Source: Epiperipatus broadwayi
Lineage: Eukaryota > Onychophora > Udeonychophora > Euonychophora > Peripatidae
Length of the DNA: 64,000 bases
Direction: 5' to 3'
Assembly: GCA_028023455.1 (NCBI GenBank)
Contig: JAQFVV010012508.1
Location: 801,877-865,876 of the forward strand
Position 1 is the stretch's first letter, and each line of letters starts with the position of its first letter. Below the pieces are notes generated by a model that saw nothing but the letters and a program-made list of their open reading frames with translations, was not told the DNA's origin and did not search any database. The position numbers were made by a program, and so were the translations under genes. Below, piece by piece: positions 1 to 12,530 of the stretch.

Positions 1-201
1 TTTTCATAAACAAAAAAAAAAAAAGTATTTGAAATATAAAAATATTTTAATAAAAAAATAACGTAAGTTAAAATAAAAACAGGTATTAATTAATTCCTGT
101 AATCTGTAAATGGAAATGATTGTTTATTAATTATCTAAAAGCTGTTTAATTAAAAAGTCAGATGAAAAGTTAGATAAGAGAAGAAAGAGATTTTAGCTTG
201 A

Positions 202-316
202 CCAATGGAAGCACTAAGCCTTGGCTCGGACCCTAACGAAAGTGATGGATTAGTGACGTTTTGTTAATTGAATCCGTGTGGATAATATAAAAAGGGAAAT
301 ACAGTTTTTTCGGGCA
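202..316 (+). promoter_or_regulatory. Possible RNA polymerase II core promoter (weak)
   Basis: A CCAAT box (202-206), a TGACGTT CRE-like half site (254-260), a TATAAAAAG box (286-294) and an Inr-like CAGT (A at 316) lie in the usual order. The TATA-to-Inr spacing is about 30 nt. A GTAAGT donor at 604 could close a first exon, but no ORF of note opens in 316-603. The competing view is that this is intron or flank of the minus-strand exon at 496-405, and the motifs are chance matches in AT-rich DNA. Confidence 0.2.
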
Positions 317-335
317 GTTCCAGCGTTGTGTGTTT

Positions 336-369
336 GAGAGTTGTGGTATGACGCACATACCACACTCTC
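336..369. repeat. Short hairpin (14-bp stem, 5-nt loop)
   Basis: GAGAG at 336-340 and TGTGGTATG at 342-350 pair with CATACCACA and CTCTC at 356-369. There is one bulged T (341) and the loop is ACGCA. It sits about 20 nt after the possible start site at 316, or inside the intron that would follow the minus-strand exon at 405. Function unknown. Confidence 0.6.
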
Positions 370-404
370 TATTAAAAAAAAGAAAAAGGAAAAGACTGTG
401 ATAC

Positions 405-496
405 CTTGAACCAGCTATTGCCAGCTCCAGAACATTATCTTCCAATGGAGGCGCCGTGGGAATTGCCAACGGGAACATGGACTCTTCTACCATAAG
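405..496 (-). CDS. Candidate internal coding exon, unknown protein (30 codons)
   Basis: On the minus strand a pyrimidine-containing acceptor ending ATAG at 497 precedes CTTATGGTAGAAGAG. The exon ends TCAAG at 405 before the donor GTATCAC. It encodes about 30 residues beginning LMVEESMFPLAIPTAP and ending near ELAIAGS, with no stop. Codons such as GCG, CCG, CTG and GAG contrast with the AT-rich flanks, which favours real coding. Entry phase is 0 and exit phase is 2. The phase-0 entry fits the exit phase of the exon at 17218-17007, so both may belong to one minus-strand gene with an intron of about 16.5 kb; that link is inference. The ATG at 493 could instead be a start. No domain is recognised. 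Confidence 0.4.
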
Positions 497-2202
497 CTAT
501 ATGAAATGAACAATTATTGAAATCAATTAAGAACTTTCGTCAAGTTTTACAAATTGATAAACAAGCCAACTTAAATGTTAAAACGGACTATTATCTGACT
601 TTTGTAAGTTTTGAAATCAAATTAATAATGTTTAATTTTATATGTTTTCCGATTGATAAAAATCATTTCCATTTTTTTTCTTATTGTATAAATTGTTTAT
701 TGTTTAAATTTTAAATGATGAAATTTAGGTTGGGTATAGACGTTGCATAGATTCGTTAGCGGTTGATAATGTTGTGGTTTTCACATTCGATTAGAATATA
801 TGTCAACGATATCACTGCAAGCATCTTACGATGAATGCTAATGGGATTTGTATATTCCCTATGCAAGTGACGTTTATCGATGACTTTGTATTTTGATCGG
901 TTGTGTTTAATTTGGAATGTTTTTGACCATGGAATCTGTGCAGCTAATCTGTACTCAACATTTTAAAACAAATTTTATAAAATGCATTTGTGCGAACGTA
1001 TTTAAATGTTAAATTTAAGTCGGGCATGAATGGCTATATAGTTTTGTAAAGTTATATTAAGGGAGGGTAATCTTAGGTTATTCATTTCGTAGTTGAATTG
1101 GTTCAATGGATTGGATATATTTGTGTAATTAGTAGATGTAGTATGAGGTCCGCTACGGGCAGGATTATAGATATACGCCACACACCCTCTGTTTGCCTAT
1201 GGATGGGTTTGTAAGTTGGCAGAAGACCGCAGTCCATTCCTATGGAGTTTTTTGTTTATTGTCCTACTTGCCAACAGATGTCACATTCCTGTTGGTGGAG
1301 AGTCAATGTCTTCTCTATTTCTACTTATTGTTCAGATGTACATTCCTGACAATATAGTATGTTGTGTTGTCGTATCATGCTACATTGAATACATGAATGT
1401 ATCAGATGGATTGGCGCCAGTTTGGTTGCGAAATTTGTTGCCTAAGGTTAAATCAGGGAAGAATATTTTCTTTTCAAATGCAGATCTATATAGTCTATTC
1501 ATACTTGACTATCTAAATAAAAGATTAAACTCATTGAAATTTAGTTAAATGTAAAATTAAAAGTTAATATAAAAATCTAAAATGTTAAACTTATTCCTCA
1601 AAATTTAAATGTTATTTTATATGTGCGTAAATAAATATTTTTATGTGTTAATTTCTGGCAGTGGCTTCTATTTATTGATATTTAAGATATAAAATTTATA
1701 GATTTTTATCTCTGCGTTTCCACTGAGCTAGTGACTTGGGCTAACGATCGGAATATTTAAATAAAGTGGAATTTTAACAGCGCGTATCTGCCTACTTTAT
1801 AAATTTTTCTAGGCTCGAATGCCTAGATGGCGCCCTGGTAGTTGCAGATATTGTTTTTGGCGGTTAGATTCGATCTTCACTTTCATTTCGATCGTTATAA
1901 TATATATATATATATTTGAGAAAGAAAAATATTGAGCAAGAAGGATAAAATAAAACAATAGATCATCATTTTAAAAGAACTAAAATGAAAATATGGCAAT
2001 CAAGCAAAGTAAAAAACTAAATTAAAAAAAAAAGCTTGGACAGAAACTATATTATATGCCAGATCGTATAAAGTTTCATTTATTAAAAACGATGATCCAA
2101 GAATATAACAAAAGATCAGAAAAAAGCATATGTGAAAAAAAGAGCTACAATAACAGATCATGCATAACTACATAAATAACAATAATATAATAATGGCTAT
2201 AA
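497..2202. other. AT-rich stretch, no gene recognised
   Basis: Weak landmarks only: a CTAGGC/GCCTAG hairpin near 1812-1826, an AGATGGCGCC (YY1-like) site near 1825, and a (TA)n run near 1899-1914. A 110-codon open frame at 1216-1548 starts on TTG, has no splice-site support and resembles nothing I know. Confidence 0.5.
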
Positions 2203-5200
2203 AAGAGAATTTGCTGCTAACTCAAATGAGATCCTTTGATTCCTATTGGACGTCTTCAAGGAACTGAGCAGGGCAAATTTCTAATGTCCACTTCATACAT
2301 TCTTATTGTTACAGCTGTTATTACTATGCGATTATTCATATAGTATACGAACATGGATGGGCTGCTCACCAACACACATTAGCCAGTATGGTGAGTTTAT
2401 GGGTTTTTACCTCTGAGTTTAAGATTAAAAAACACCCTGGATCTTTCTTCTCAGTTGCCTGATAGTTCTAAAATGAAATATCAGTCAAGTTTTTTTTTTT
2501 GAAGGCAGAATGAATGTGTGTGTAAATGAAAAAAATAAAATTATAATAGATATTTATAATTATGACAGATAAATCATGGCCTTATTCCTAGGAGGTTGTA
2601 AAGTCACTAGCCAAGCCAGTGGTTGTTGGCCAAAAATGGAGTGGACTAAGAATCTCCTGATTGCAGACCCAGGTTGCCATTTGATGATGACCTTCTATTT
2701 AAGTACTTACAACTGTAGATTCCTTTCAAGTGAATGATAGTGCAAGAATTGGAAGAATTGTTTCATAGTAAATGGGACATTATTGGACTTTAAAACGTGA
2801 AAAGACAATTGAATTAAAAAATGGACATAAATTTGTATTACAAAGACACAAATATTGGAAGAATGTGTGTAGTAAGATTCATTGTAAGTGGAAAACAACA
2901 TTGTGGAGATTGATAGCAAATTGGACAGAGTGGTAAGATTATATATTCAACTTAATAGCAGATATCAAATGCAGATAATTCAGATTTATGCCCCAACAAG
3001 TTCTTATAGTGATGAAGTAGTAGAAGATTTTTATATGGATGTATGAAAGACTTTTGATTAGACAAAACAACATGTTAAAATTGTTATAGAAGACTTTAAT
3101 GCTAAAATTAATAAACAATTGAAAGATGAAAGTGCTATAAGTAAATTTGTTATGGTGATAGAAATGAGATATGGCATAGACTAGTGAAGTTTGCGGGAAA
3201 AGAAAAACATTATATTATAAATGAATTCCTTTTTTTAAAAAAAATTAAATAAAAATGGACATGGAAACATCCAAATAAAGGTACAGTAAAATGGGATTAT
3301 ATTTTCATTCAAGAAAATATGTAGTATTTGAAGATTATAATGTTCTTAATAAATTCAACTTGAGAAATGATCTTCGATTAGTGAGAAATAAGATACATGT
3401 TAATGTAAAACTAGAGACAAAAATTATTAAAAAAAACGATATTCACAGTTGATATTCCTAATCTTTAGAAACATGCTAATGACCTTGCAAATCATTTTCA
3501 AATATTATCAAACTTTGAACATTGATTCAGATTAGAATGAAATTAATAAGAAAATAACTGATACATTTTTAAAAACTGCAACAAAGATAGCTAATAGAAA
3601 AGAGTAGCAATTAACCAATAAAATTTCTACTGTTATAAAAATATATAAAAATTAAGCATTAAGAAAAATTGAATATCCCGAATTTTGTAAAATGGTGTGA
3701 AAAAGAGTTGATAATGATATTAAAAAAAATAATTGTGAACTAGTAAGGAAAGTTATAAAAGAGAATAAAAGTCTCAAGAGTGTAAAACAACATTCTGGTA
3801 TTGATAGGAAACTCATTTCTGCAATAAGAAAAAAGATGGAACTATTACAATAAAGAGAGATGTCATCATGAAATGTGTAGAAGAATTCTATCAAGAATTA
3901 TACAGCAATAAAGAACAAGTACCTCCTACAACCATGATATCTTCTGAATTGTCCAGGATTTTAAATGAAAAAGTGAGACATGCAATTAAATTTATGAAGA
4001 AAGGAAAAGCTCCAGGTAATGATAAAATTATAATCAATATCTTAAAAGAAGCAGGTAAAGAAATATAAATTTTTTTGGGAAAGTTATATATCAAATTTCT
4101 AAATGATAAAGATTATATATAGAGTTCGCAAAATAAGCTCTTAACAAGCTTTTGCTTTTTTTGTTAAGAGCTTATTTTGCGAGCTCTTTATATAACATTT
4201 GTAAACCCAAGCTTATTAAATTAGGTCATGTGACATCTGACTTGATTTTTTTTTTGTAAATGATAAAGATGTACCAGATGATTGGAAGACTACAGTAATA
4301 ATATTAATATTTAAAAAAGGTGATAAGGAAGATATTAGAAATTACAAATCTATCGGTTCTTTTAACAGTTTTATATATTTTTTTTTTTATCAAATTAATC
4401 ACACCTCATCTGCAGAGAAATTTGGATTTCAACCAACCAAAAGAAAAAGCCGGATTAAAAGGAGTTTTAGTATAGAAAGAATTAATAAATATGAGTTGCC
4501 ATTATGCTTTGGATTTGTAGATTATAAAAAGATATTTGATTCTATAAGCATTTCTTCAGTGATTAAATCATTGGATCATCAAGGTATAGACCCAGGATAT
4601 TGTCATATTCTGAAGAACATTTATAAAAATGCAACATAATTATATTACATAATGATACTAGGATGGTTAACATTGAGGTGTAAGACAGAGCGACTCCATA
4701 TTTCCAAAACTTCTTACAGCAATGCTGCAAGAAGTATTTTGTGGATTAAACTAGGAAGCTAAAGGAGTAAAAATAAATAGAGGTAAGTCATTTATATTTT
4801 GCAGACGTTATAGTTGTTTTTTGAAAAATGCTTCAGAAAATGTTGCAAGAATTATCAGATGAAAGTAAGAAAGTAAGACAAAAAGTGAATGTTAAAAAGA
4901 CTAAAGTAATGTTTACTAGATTTTCTCAAAAGATGAAAATAAAGATTGATAATGATGAGTTAGAAGAAGTTATCAACTACAAAAATAATGATGAGTTAGA
5001 ATAAGTTAACAACTACAAATACTTTGGTCAGATTATTACTATAGATGGAAACACAATGAATAAAATTAATCATAGAATTAAACTTGGCTGGAGTGCTTTT
5101 GGTAGAAATAACTTAATATTAAAAGGAAATGTGTCTGAAAAGCAAAGTTTTTAATAAATGTGTTTACCAGTTCTTATTTATGAATCTGAGACTTAGACAT

Positions 5201-5388
5201 TTAACAGAAGAGCAAGACAGACATCGAAAATGAAATACATGGATAAGAGAACAAACAGGCAGTACTGACATTGTTGAAAAAATTGAGAGACTGAAATGGA
5301 GTTGGGCTGGACATATGTCTAGAAGAGAGATGCACAGCTGGAATCTTAAACTGGATTCCAAAAGACTACAAAAGACCCAGAAAGAGAT
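2203..5388 (+). pseudogene. RTE-type LINE, decayed near-full-length copy A
   Basis: The 5' region at 2203-2500 matches the 5' end of copy B (17806 on). Reading frames broken by many stops and indels then follow an RTE endonuclease (from the ATG at 2562 to about 3420) and reverse transcriptase (about 3480-5388). Readable pieces include an endonuclease EDFNAK block near 3090, a RT-linker ORF at 3868-4068 (MKKGKAPGND), and RT motif A as FVDYKKIFDS near 4514-4545. Both key Asp residues that are Asn in copy B are retained here. The RT is interrupted by a 144-bp hairpin insertion with a TSD (4114-4257). The 3' end is lost at about 5388, before the GAT-repeat tail seen in copy B. It is clearly the oldest of the three large copies and cannot encode protein. 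Confidence 0.9.
4114..4257 (+). mobile_element. 144-bp hairpin SINE-like insertion with 13-bp TSD
   Basis: AAATGATAAAGAT is duplicated exactly at 4101-4113 and 4258-4270, and copy B is uninterrupted at the same place. The insert begins TATATATAGAG. It forms a hairpin of about 26 bp (4122-4146 with 4162-4186) and ends in a tail with GGTCATGTGACA and a T-rich run. The tail resembles that of the foldback elements at 7817 and 58047. Confidence 0.85.
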
Positions 5389-5565
5389 CTCTCAATAATA
5401 AATTTTATATTAGAAATAAAGCCATTCAAACCAATCAAAAAATCCTCCAATTTATCTTTTTTCTTTATAAATACAGAAATTTTATTACGGAACAGTCAAT
5501 ACAAGTAAATGGATGATACAATCAGAAAGCGAGATCAATACATTTGGATTACACTACTTTATAAT

Positions 5566-6090
5566 AATATTTACTGATGCTATAACCTCGATAATATGTG
5601 TGTAAAATGCAATGGAAGAAAAGAGGGGAATCTTCTTTACTTCAGCCTACTTTCTATTTAAATAGGTGAAGCTGAAGTGGTTAGATCTGTGAGCGTGAAG
5701 CTATTCAATACTTCACTGATTAAGTCCATATTTCTTATTACACATTAATACTCGCGAAATCTTTCGATTTACAACGAGTCAATGGAAAGATTTTATAGTT
5801 AGAAATCTATTAAAGTAATTTAAAGTTGTAATTATAAATTTATTAAACGCACATTGATTACGTAAGTAATATTTACTGAGGCTATAACCTCTAACCGCTT
5901 CAGCTTCACCTATTTAAATAGAAAGTAGGTTGAAGTAAGGAAGGTTCCCCTCTTTTCTTCCATAGCATAAGCTTGTGGTTAAAACACCTGTAGAGGTCCC
6001 TACTATCGCATTTTACATGCATATTATCAAGGTTATAGCCTCAGTAAATATTACTTACGTAATCAATGTGCGTTTAATAAATTTATAATT
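5566..6090 (+). mobile_element. Foldback SINE-like element, 13-bp TSD
   Basis: ACTACTTTATAAT is repeated at 5553-5565 and 6091-6103. The outer parts are inverted copies: CAGCTTCACCTATTTAAATA occurs near 5905 and its complement near 5655, followed by the AGAGGGG/CCCCTC block. The 3' end (about 6012-6090) carries GCCTCAGTAAATATTACTTA and a tail ending AATTTATAATT. The same tail occurs inverted at about 5828-5890 and again at 9720-9799 and 57360-57405. Confidence 0.8.
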
Positions 6091-6103
6091 ACTACTTTAT
6101 AAT

Positions 6104-7085
6104 GAAAAACAGGAATTACTCTCTGCCAATCAATAAAACCCAAACAAGATCTGAACATTCTATTACAAAGGAAAAGGGTAATGTTTTTTGATAACAGAAT
6201 CTCTGGCTATACTTCAGTGATTTACAAGAAGAGAAATTCTGAAGTCCTTGTCTCTGGAGGGACAAAGTTTACTTAGGCAGCACCAGTCCCACAGGAGATA
6301 TTTCCCTGATTGAGATAGGCTGGATTTTAGAAGTAATTTGGGAAAGAACAGAAAGCCACTATGAATCCTTGGTAGAAGCAAACTAATTACAGACTGGTTA
6401 TTTTTGGATGCAATAAAAGCCACATTGCATAAAGGTAGTGGAACTTTAAGGAGGTGTGGGAATTGATTGCCATGTGGCTTCAAATATGTAGGGAGGGGCC
6501 AGGTTTTGGTCCCTCTGACAAATTTTTTTGAAATTATTAATGAATATGTCCAGTGAGCTCTCTGGAGCTGGATTAGAAATGAGCAACATCAGGGGAACCA
6601 TAATGAGAAAAGGATGAAGGTTGTTGAGCAGATCTCTGGGAAGGTACCATGAAGAATGCTATCGATGAGAGTTGAAAGAGTAGGATTTTTTGAAGTGGAG
6701 GCTGCAAAATCTCTGTATGGTTGTAGGGAGAGGCAGTGACAAAGAAGGTGGGTAGAGGTTTCTTATAACAAACAAACAGACATCTATGTATCTAAAAAAT
6801 AATTTTAAGATACAACAATTGGGATTAATTACACTATTCCCTAAAAAATTAATGTAAACAGAATATAGTAATGAAAGAAGTAACCAATTACCCAAATCAT
6901 TTTAATATTATAAAATTTATCATCATAGCCAAAATAAATTGAATTTTCTAATAAAAATAAATTGCAAACAACATGAATTTTATTAGCAGAAAAATATTCC
7001 TTCCTATTTAAAAAAGAAATAAGTAAATCAAATTTTGTAATCTATAAAAGATTGATACATCTTTTCCACATAAGACTACTAAACA
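6104..7085. other. Unrecognised, slightly GC-richer stretch (6200-6760)
   Basis: The stretch at 6200-6760 is less AT-rich than its flanks and reads like decayed coding sequence on the plus strand, but stops are frequent in every frame and I could not match it to a family. The rest is AT-rich with no signal. Confidence 0.4.
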
Positions 7086-7381
7086 ATCCCTATCAATCCA
7101 CTGCAGGATAAAGACCTCTCATTATATCTATTTTCTCCGATCTCCAACCTATCTTCTCCACATCACCCCAGAACACTTCCTTATTTCATCCATCACCTCA
7201 CATGTGGTCTCTTTCTGAGTCTTTTACATTCTCTGGGAATCCAGTTTAAGATTTCAACTGTCCATCAATTATCATCTCTTCCAGCAATATGTACAACCCA
7301 ACTTCTCTTCAGTTTTTTAATTCTTTCAATGACTTCAGTAATACCTGTTTGTTCTCTCATCCATATATTTCGTCTTCCATC
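7086..7381 (-). pseudogene. RTE LINE 3'-end fragment
   Basis: Read on the minus strand, this follows the C-terminal part of the RTE ORF of copy B (the block from the WVREQTG region through the KRP-rich segment to the last codons), with several changes. No upstream RT is attached. It is a 5'-truncated dead copy. Confidence 0.8.
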
Positions 7382-7816
7382 TTGTTAATTTTAAAAGTTT
7401 TAATAGAAGACCGAAAATGTCCAACTAAACCAAGATAATCTTTCAAAGGATATTATATTTAAAATGTCTATTATCTAAACATTCTATGAAATCAAAAATA
7501 CATTTAAATTAAAGGAAAATTATTCTTAGAAGATTTAAGATTAAAAAACTATACGTACATTATAATCATTAGCGTAGCAATGCAAATAAGTTGTTCTATC
7601 AAAAAAATGTAATTTTTCCAATATCTTCATGATCTCAATTAACTTAGATTTTATCATACTACTAGAAACATTTCTTAAAACTTTGCATTTTCCATTTACT
7701 AGTAAATCTTAAAACTTTTTCCTAAAAATAACATCCAATAATACAAAATGACTACCCTTATTTTCATTTTAAAAAATCTCACTATTGGCATTTAATCTAA
7801 TTTTGTTTTACAAAAT

Positions 7817-8202
7817 TATAATATAGAGCATGTACCAATAGCTCAAACAAGCTTTTAATTGATAAGTGAGGTAAGAGAAAATATTTAAAAATCTCTCCGA
7901 AATACTCTTATCCCCAGAACAATTGCTTTCGAGTTTATGGCTCACCTCAGTGAGAAGCTAGAATATTCAGATCCTAGATCTAAAATATTCTAGCTCCTCA
8001 TTGAAGTGAGCCATAAGCTCCAAACCAATTAGTCTGGAGATAAGAGTATTTTGGATAGAGATTTTAAATATTTTCTCTTACTGCACTTATCAATTAAAAA
8101 CTTGTTTGAGCTATCGGTATGCTCTCTGTATTACATTTTTGTAAATACAAGCTTATAAAAGCAATGTCACATTATATATGACTTGCTTTATTGATAATTA
8201 TA
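7817..8202 (+). mobile_element. Foldback SINE-like element (family I), 12-bp TSD
   Basis: GTTTTACAAAAT is repeated at 7805-7816 and 8203-8214. Arms of about 150 bp (about 7826-7975 and 7985-8130) are imperfect inverted copies around a short centre. Each arm holds the GAGCCATAA and GAAAC/CAAAC core. The 3' tail after the right arm (AAGCTTATAAAAG... then TATATGACTTG) is not in the left arm, so the tail gives a plus orientation. A single-arm relative lies at 15305-15470. Confidence 0.85.
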
Positions 8203-8214
8203 GTTTTACAAAAT

Positions 8215-9620
8215 GTATTCCATCCAGAGTGAAATCAAATTTCTTTTTAACAATAAATCTTTATTCAAAATAACTTGCAAAGCTATTTCATTTTCACTGT
8301 TAAAGTAGACATTTTCAGTGTCAAATGACATAGTTTCAATTACTGAAATGACATACTCTTGTTACAGAAAGATGCAAACTAAAAAAAAAAAAAACAGCCT
8401 TTACTTAAAATTTTTAAATCTTCAGAACTCATATTGAATTTAGATAAATTACGCACAGAATTCCTTATAGACTTTATATTAAATTTTATTTTCAAATAAA
8501 TTGTTATAAATATCCCCCAATCTGAAATTCATTAAACAACTACCATATTTACCAGTGAATAGGACACACTCCCCCCCCCCTCAAAATATGCCTAAAGTAT
8601 AGGGTGTGCCTTATGTGTCTATAATCAAAATTATGAGTTGAAATTTCAGTCAGTCTAAAACTTCTGCTCTATATTAATATACATACATAAGTATTCTGTC
8701 CTTTTTTGTTCTGTAAAGATAATAAGTTGTCAAAGAAAAACTGCTGAAAGGTGCATTTGTGCACTTTCATCCTAAGGGCTGGCTGGATGAAGGGGATATG
8801 AAGTTGTGGATAGACAATGCTATATCTTAATCTTAGTTTTCTCCTGAGTAAGAGTAGCAATATGATTTCTAAATTCTTAATATTCTAAGTAACTAACCCC
8901 ACTGCAGATAAAATTTCTAAACTAATTTTAATAACAGAACACTATAATCCTGATAAATATAGATACACATCAATATATGTTATACATAATATAATTCAAT
9001 TACTCTATATGCACTTCCTCAGACACTTTCTGGAGAAGTATTAATCCCTTGCTTAAACATACTTAATACTTATTTAAAATCACTAATTACCCAACATCAT
9101 GGCAAATGTCTTTACTTCTGTGGGCCTTTGAAATGCATGTAAATCATAATAAATCAGGGCAATCTATTTGAACCCTAGTACGCTTGATTGTATTTTTATA
9201 TTGGACTATAATCACAAACCTTCAGGAAAACACTAGTAGGCTTGAGAACCTTCAGGGGCAAAGATCCTGGGTTTGGAAACAAATCCCTGCTGATTTCTTC
9301 CGCTGCTTCTTGTCAATCTGCAAACCAGTTGCACGAACTCATGAGAGAGGAAAAAAGACATTGCTTTCTTTTTTCCCCCCTGCTTAAATAGTTTTCTTTT
9401 TTCCTTTGTTTTCTGTAGTAATCTATGTGTTTTATCTTTATCTGGGTGGAAGGTTTTTTATTATCTATTAAGGTTTTTTGAAACATTAGATCCTTCTAAA
9501 ATTCAATTGTTAATTAGTTATTGCCAGTTACATTCCTATGTAACCATATTTTACTTTTTAGTTTGTTCTCATTATTTAATTGTTTTAATTTATTTCACTT
9601 TATTATGTAACTAGTTTTAC
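8215..9620. other. AT-rich, no gene seen
   Basis: Holds a C-rich run near 8571-8581 and poly(A)/poly(T) tracts. The short open frames carry no recognisable motif. Confidence 0.5.
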
Positions 9621-9633
9621 ACACTTAGTTTTA

Positions 9634-9799
9634 TTTTGAGGTATAACCTCTATTCTAAAATGTATAGTAGGCCTCACAGTGTTTTAACCACAACTTACAG
9701 TTAAACACCTGTAGTCCCTACTATCCATTTACATCATTTATCGTTATGCCTCAGTAAATATTACTACGTAATCAATGTGCGTTTAATAAATTTATAATT
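9634..9799 (+). mobile_element. SINE-like element, 13-bp TSD, same tail as 5566-6090
   Basis: ACACTTAGTTTTA is repeated at 9621-9633 and 9800-9812. The 166-bp insert shares the CACCTGTAG/CCCTACTATC stretch and the 3' end (GCCTCAGTAAATATTACT... to AATTTATAATT) with the element at 5566-6090. It starts with an inverted GAGGTATAACCTC and is a shorter version of that family. Confidence 0.8.
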
Positions 9800-9949
9800 A
9801 CACTTAGTTTTAGTAAATGTAAATTTTAGTATTAATTTATATGTACATTTTAATGTTACTTAATAGATAATCCAATCCTCCCCTTTCTCCAGAAATTTTT
9901 CCATTTATACATAATCGTGTAATTTTTTTGGTTTACATTTATTCCATTG

Positions 9950-11400
9950 GGGTCTGGACAATCTTTTCATTTCCCTGGGCAAGATCTCCCTTTTCGTTTC
10001 AGCTTCACTTTGAAGTTGGGATTGCAAATAGGCTCCGGATTTATCTGCTCAATTTCTTGTTTTCCAATATGTTTTGATGATTCTTCACTATCTGGTATTT
10101 TTGTTGGATATAGTGTCTCTTCTGTAGTTTGGCAACGAACATGGTTTATGTGTCTCTTGTCTTCTTTCCCATTTCTGTTTTGAATGGTTACTATTTGTCA
10201 GGATGGTCTTCCTGCAATTATACTCTCGATCCATTTCTTTTGCAGTGGATCCTTCTTCAACAATTTGGAATGTGTTTTCCTTGCTTTTATGATTGAAATA
10301 CTCATCCTTCTTTGTCATTAATATGTCTAGTTTAATGCACAACTTTCTGCACAACAGCAACTCCACTGGCGATTTGTCAGTAGTTGTTGATGGCATTGAG
10401 TGTTGATGCAGCATTGCATCGTATATAACTTCTTGTATATTGCTACTCGGAGATTTTCTTGTTGCTTTTTTAATTGTTTGAACAGCTTTCTCAGCGAGGC
10501 CATTCAATTCCGGGTGGTGGTGGTGGTGGTGGGGGTGCTCATATGTGCCTGATTCTATTGTTTTTAAAATATTTTTCCATATCTTGCACTGTAAATCCAG
10601 TTTCATTATCAGTGACTATTACTTTCAGTAATCTGTGGCTTAAAAAAATTGCTTTTAAAATCTTTATTGTTTCATTAGCATTCATATTTTTGACAATGTG
10701 GTACTTTGCCCATTTTGAATATGAATCTACAAGTACTAATAGTATTTTGTCATTAATAGGACCTGCATGGTCCATGTGAAATCTCTGACACAGTTTATTC
10801 GTTTTAAGTCTGGGTATATATTCCTTCACTTTCATGTTGCTTTGTGATTGACAAGCTGAACACTTTTATAATTCTCTCCATATATTGTTATTCTTGGCTA
10901 CCAGATGTAGCTATGTGCTAAAGTTTTTAATGCCCTACTCCTGGGTGGCCTTCATGTATTTCTTCCTTCTAATGTTGTAACCACCCTATTCCTCACTAAT
11001 ATGCCCCTTTACTAATTGATAAATTATTTCTATTAGTCCAAAAGACCGGTGCCACGCAGAGTGGTTTCCTTGTTGGCCTGTCATTCCTAATCCAGCTCTT
11101 TAGTAGCTGATATCCTTTATCTTCTCTCATCTATTTTTCTACTGTATTATTGTTAAGTATCTTGGACTGCATAGGGGCTATATAATGTATTTCTATATCA
11201 TTCATCTGGGGTTCCATCTGTTTGGGTTTCTGCACAATGCATCTGCATGCTATAACTCTTTTCCCTTCTTAGATCAACTGATAATCATATGATGCGAGTA
11301 TATTGCTCCATCTTAGCATCCTAGGACTCAAATGGTTGGGAGCTAGTCTATCACTTGCCAATATACCTAAAAACAGCTTATGATCCATTATTATTTCAAA
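9950..11400 (-). pseudogene. Ty3/Gypsy LTR retrotransposon pol relic (RNase H to integrase)
   Basis: Minus-strand pieces run in pol order. RNase H C-terminal part (11400-11269): DHKLFLGILASDR, then PRMLRWSNILASYDYQL and a stop. The integrase HHCC zinc-binding module (about 10985-10835) reads EGHPGVG followed by CSACQ. The integrase core (10835-10500) has FHMDHAGP (first Asp), VIVTDNETGFT (second Asp) and NGLAEKAVQTIKK (Glu region). A C-terminal segment runs on to about 9950 (EESSKHIGKQEIEQ). Frames change several times, so no protein can be made. In the core a histidine-rich tract comes from an expanded CCA repeat at 10514-10531, just before NGLAE. No LTRs were identified; the 5' part appears lost. 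Confidence 0.85.
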
Positions 11401-11404
11401 TGAT

Positions 11405-12530
11405 CTGCTGTATATATATTTACATTGACATTAGTATAAGTAGTGCACTCCAGAAAAAGTAGAAATATATTTTAGATATTGCTTACGGATAAGCGTTAGA
11501 TTTAATTAATGATTAAATTTATGTTAATTGTGATAAGAACATTGCGATCAATAAATTTCAAGAAATATTTGCTGATTACAAATATTTCTTGATAAAAGAT
11601 TAATTAATTAACGGAATAGACTTCATAAATTACCTTATATGGAAATGAATTCCTAGTACACCAATTAATTGTATAGACCTAAAACATTACTGTATATGGA
11701 AATAAGTAATTAATTGTGTGAGTAATTAAAAGCTAAGAGGAATTCCATCGAATGATAAAAAACTATATATTGAAATGGGTGGGGTTTTTCTAGATCACTG
11801 AAGGAGGAAACAAAATCTATATCATGCTCTTTTGACTCTTTAAATAAAATAACTTGTGAAACAATATTGTAAAACTTTTATATAAAAATATGATACAATT
11901 ATAACTTATACATTTGATCTACACCAATGCAATTTAAATATTGTACCACAACGGCCCCTTAAGCAGAGAAGAATAATGCCTGACCAAGCCAGAGCTATAT
12001 ATAAAAATATGTAACTGTGACCACGTTTGAAGGACACAGATCTTCTCAGCTGCAGAATTCAACACCTATCACTCAAAGTGCTTTTTTGTTTCGGAGTTTA
12101 CTCAAAGGTAAATGACACACTTTGAATGATTGGCAAACTAATTCAGCACCTATGATATCCCAACTAGCTCAGTCAAAAGGAATATAATGCATTACTGTTT
12201 TAACTAGCGGTAAAAGAATTGATCGACAAGCATTAAATTTAAAGATAATTTATTTTTAAATAAGTACTTATTATTATAATTTTTAAACTACTTCTAAATT
12301 TTCTCAATTAAATATAAACAACGATTCATAATAACCCCAGGCACACACATATTATAGTAAGATATACAATAGCAATATAATTCAGCATTAAAATAATTAC
12401 AAGCATTGAAAGCACGTACATTAATAGTTCATTTTATACGGTTATAGAGTTCATTTATTAACCGACTCTGGGAGGCTTCAAGGTTAGCAATGGCTACATT
12501 ATTATCAGAAATGAAATAAGAAAAATTATT
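11405..12530. other. AT-rich stretch beside the Gypsy relic, no gene seen
   Basis: Sequence around 11850-11955 has AATAAA-like signals and ends near GTACCACAAC, which might be LTR debris. I found no matching second copy in the window, so this is not called. Confidence 0.3.

Noticed and set aside
1216-1548. 110-codon open frame on the plus strand
   Set aside because: It starts on TTG, has no splice-site or motif support, and is hydrophobic by base composition.
10474-10779. Plus-strand ORF with a glycine run
   Set aside because: Antisense of the Gypsy integrase relic; the glycine run mirrors the histidine-coding CCA repeat.
11850-11960. LTR end of the Gypsy element
   Set aside because: No matching second LTR or primer-binding site was found in the window.
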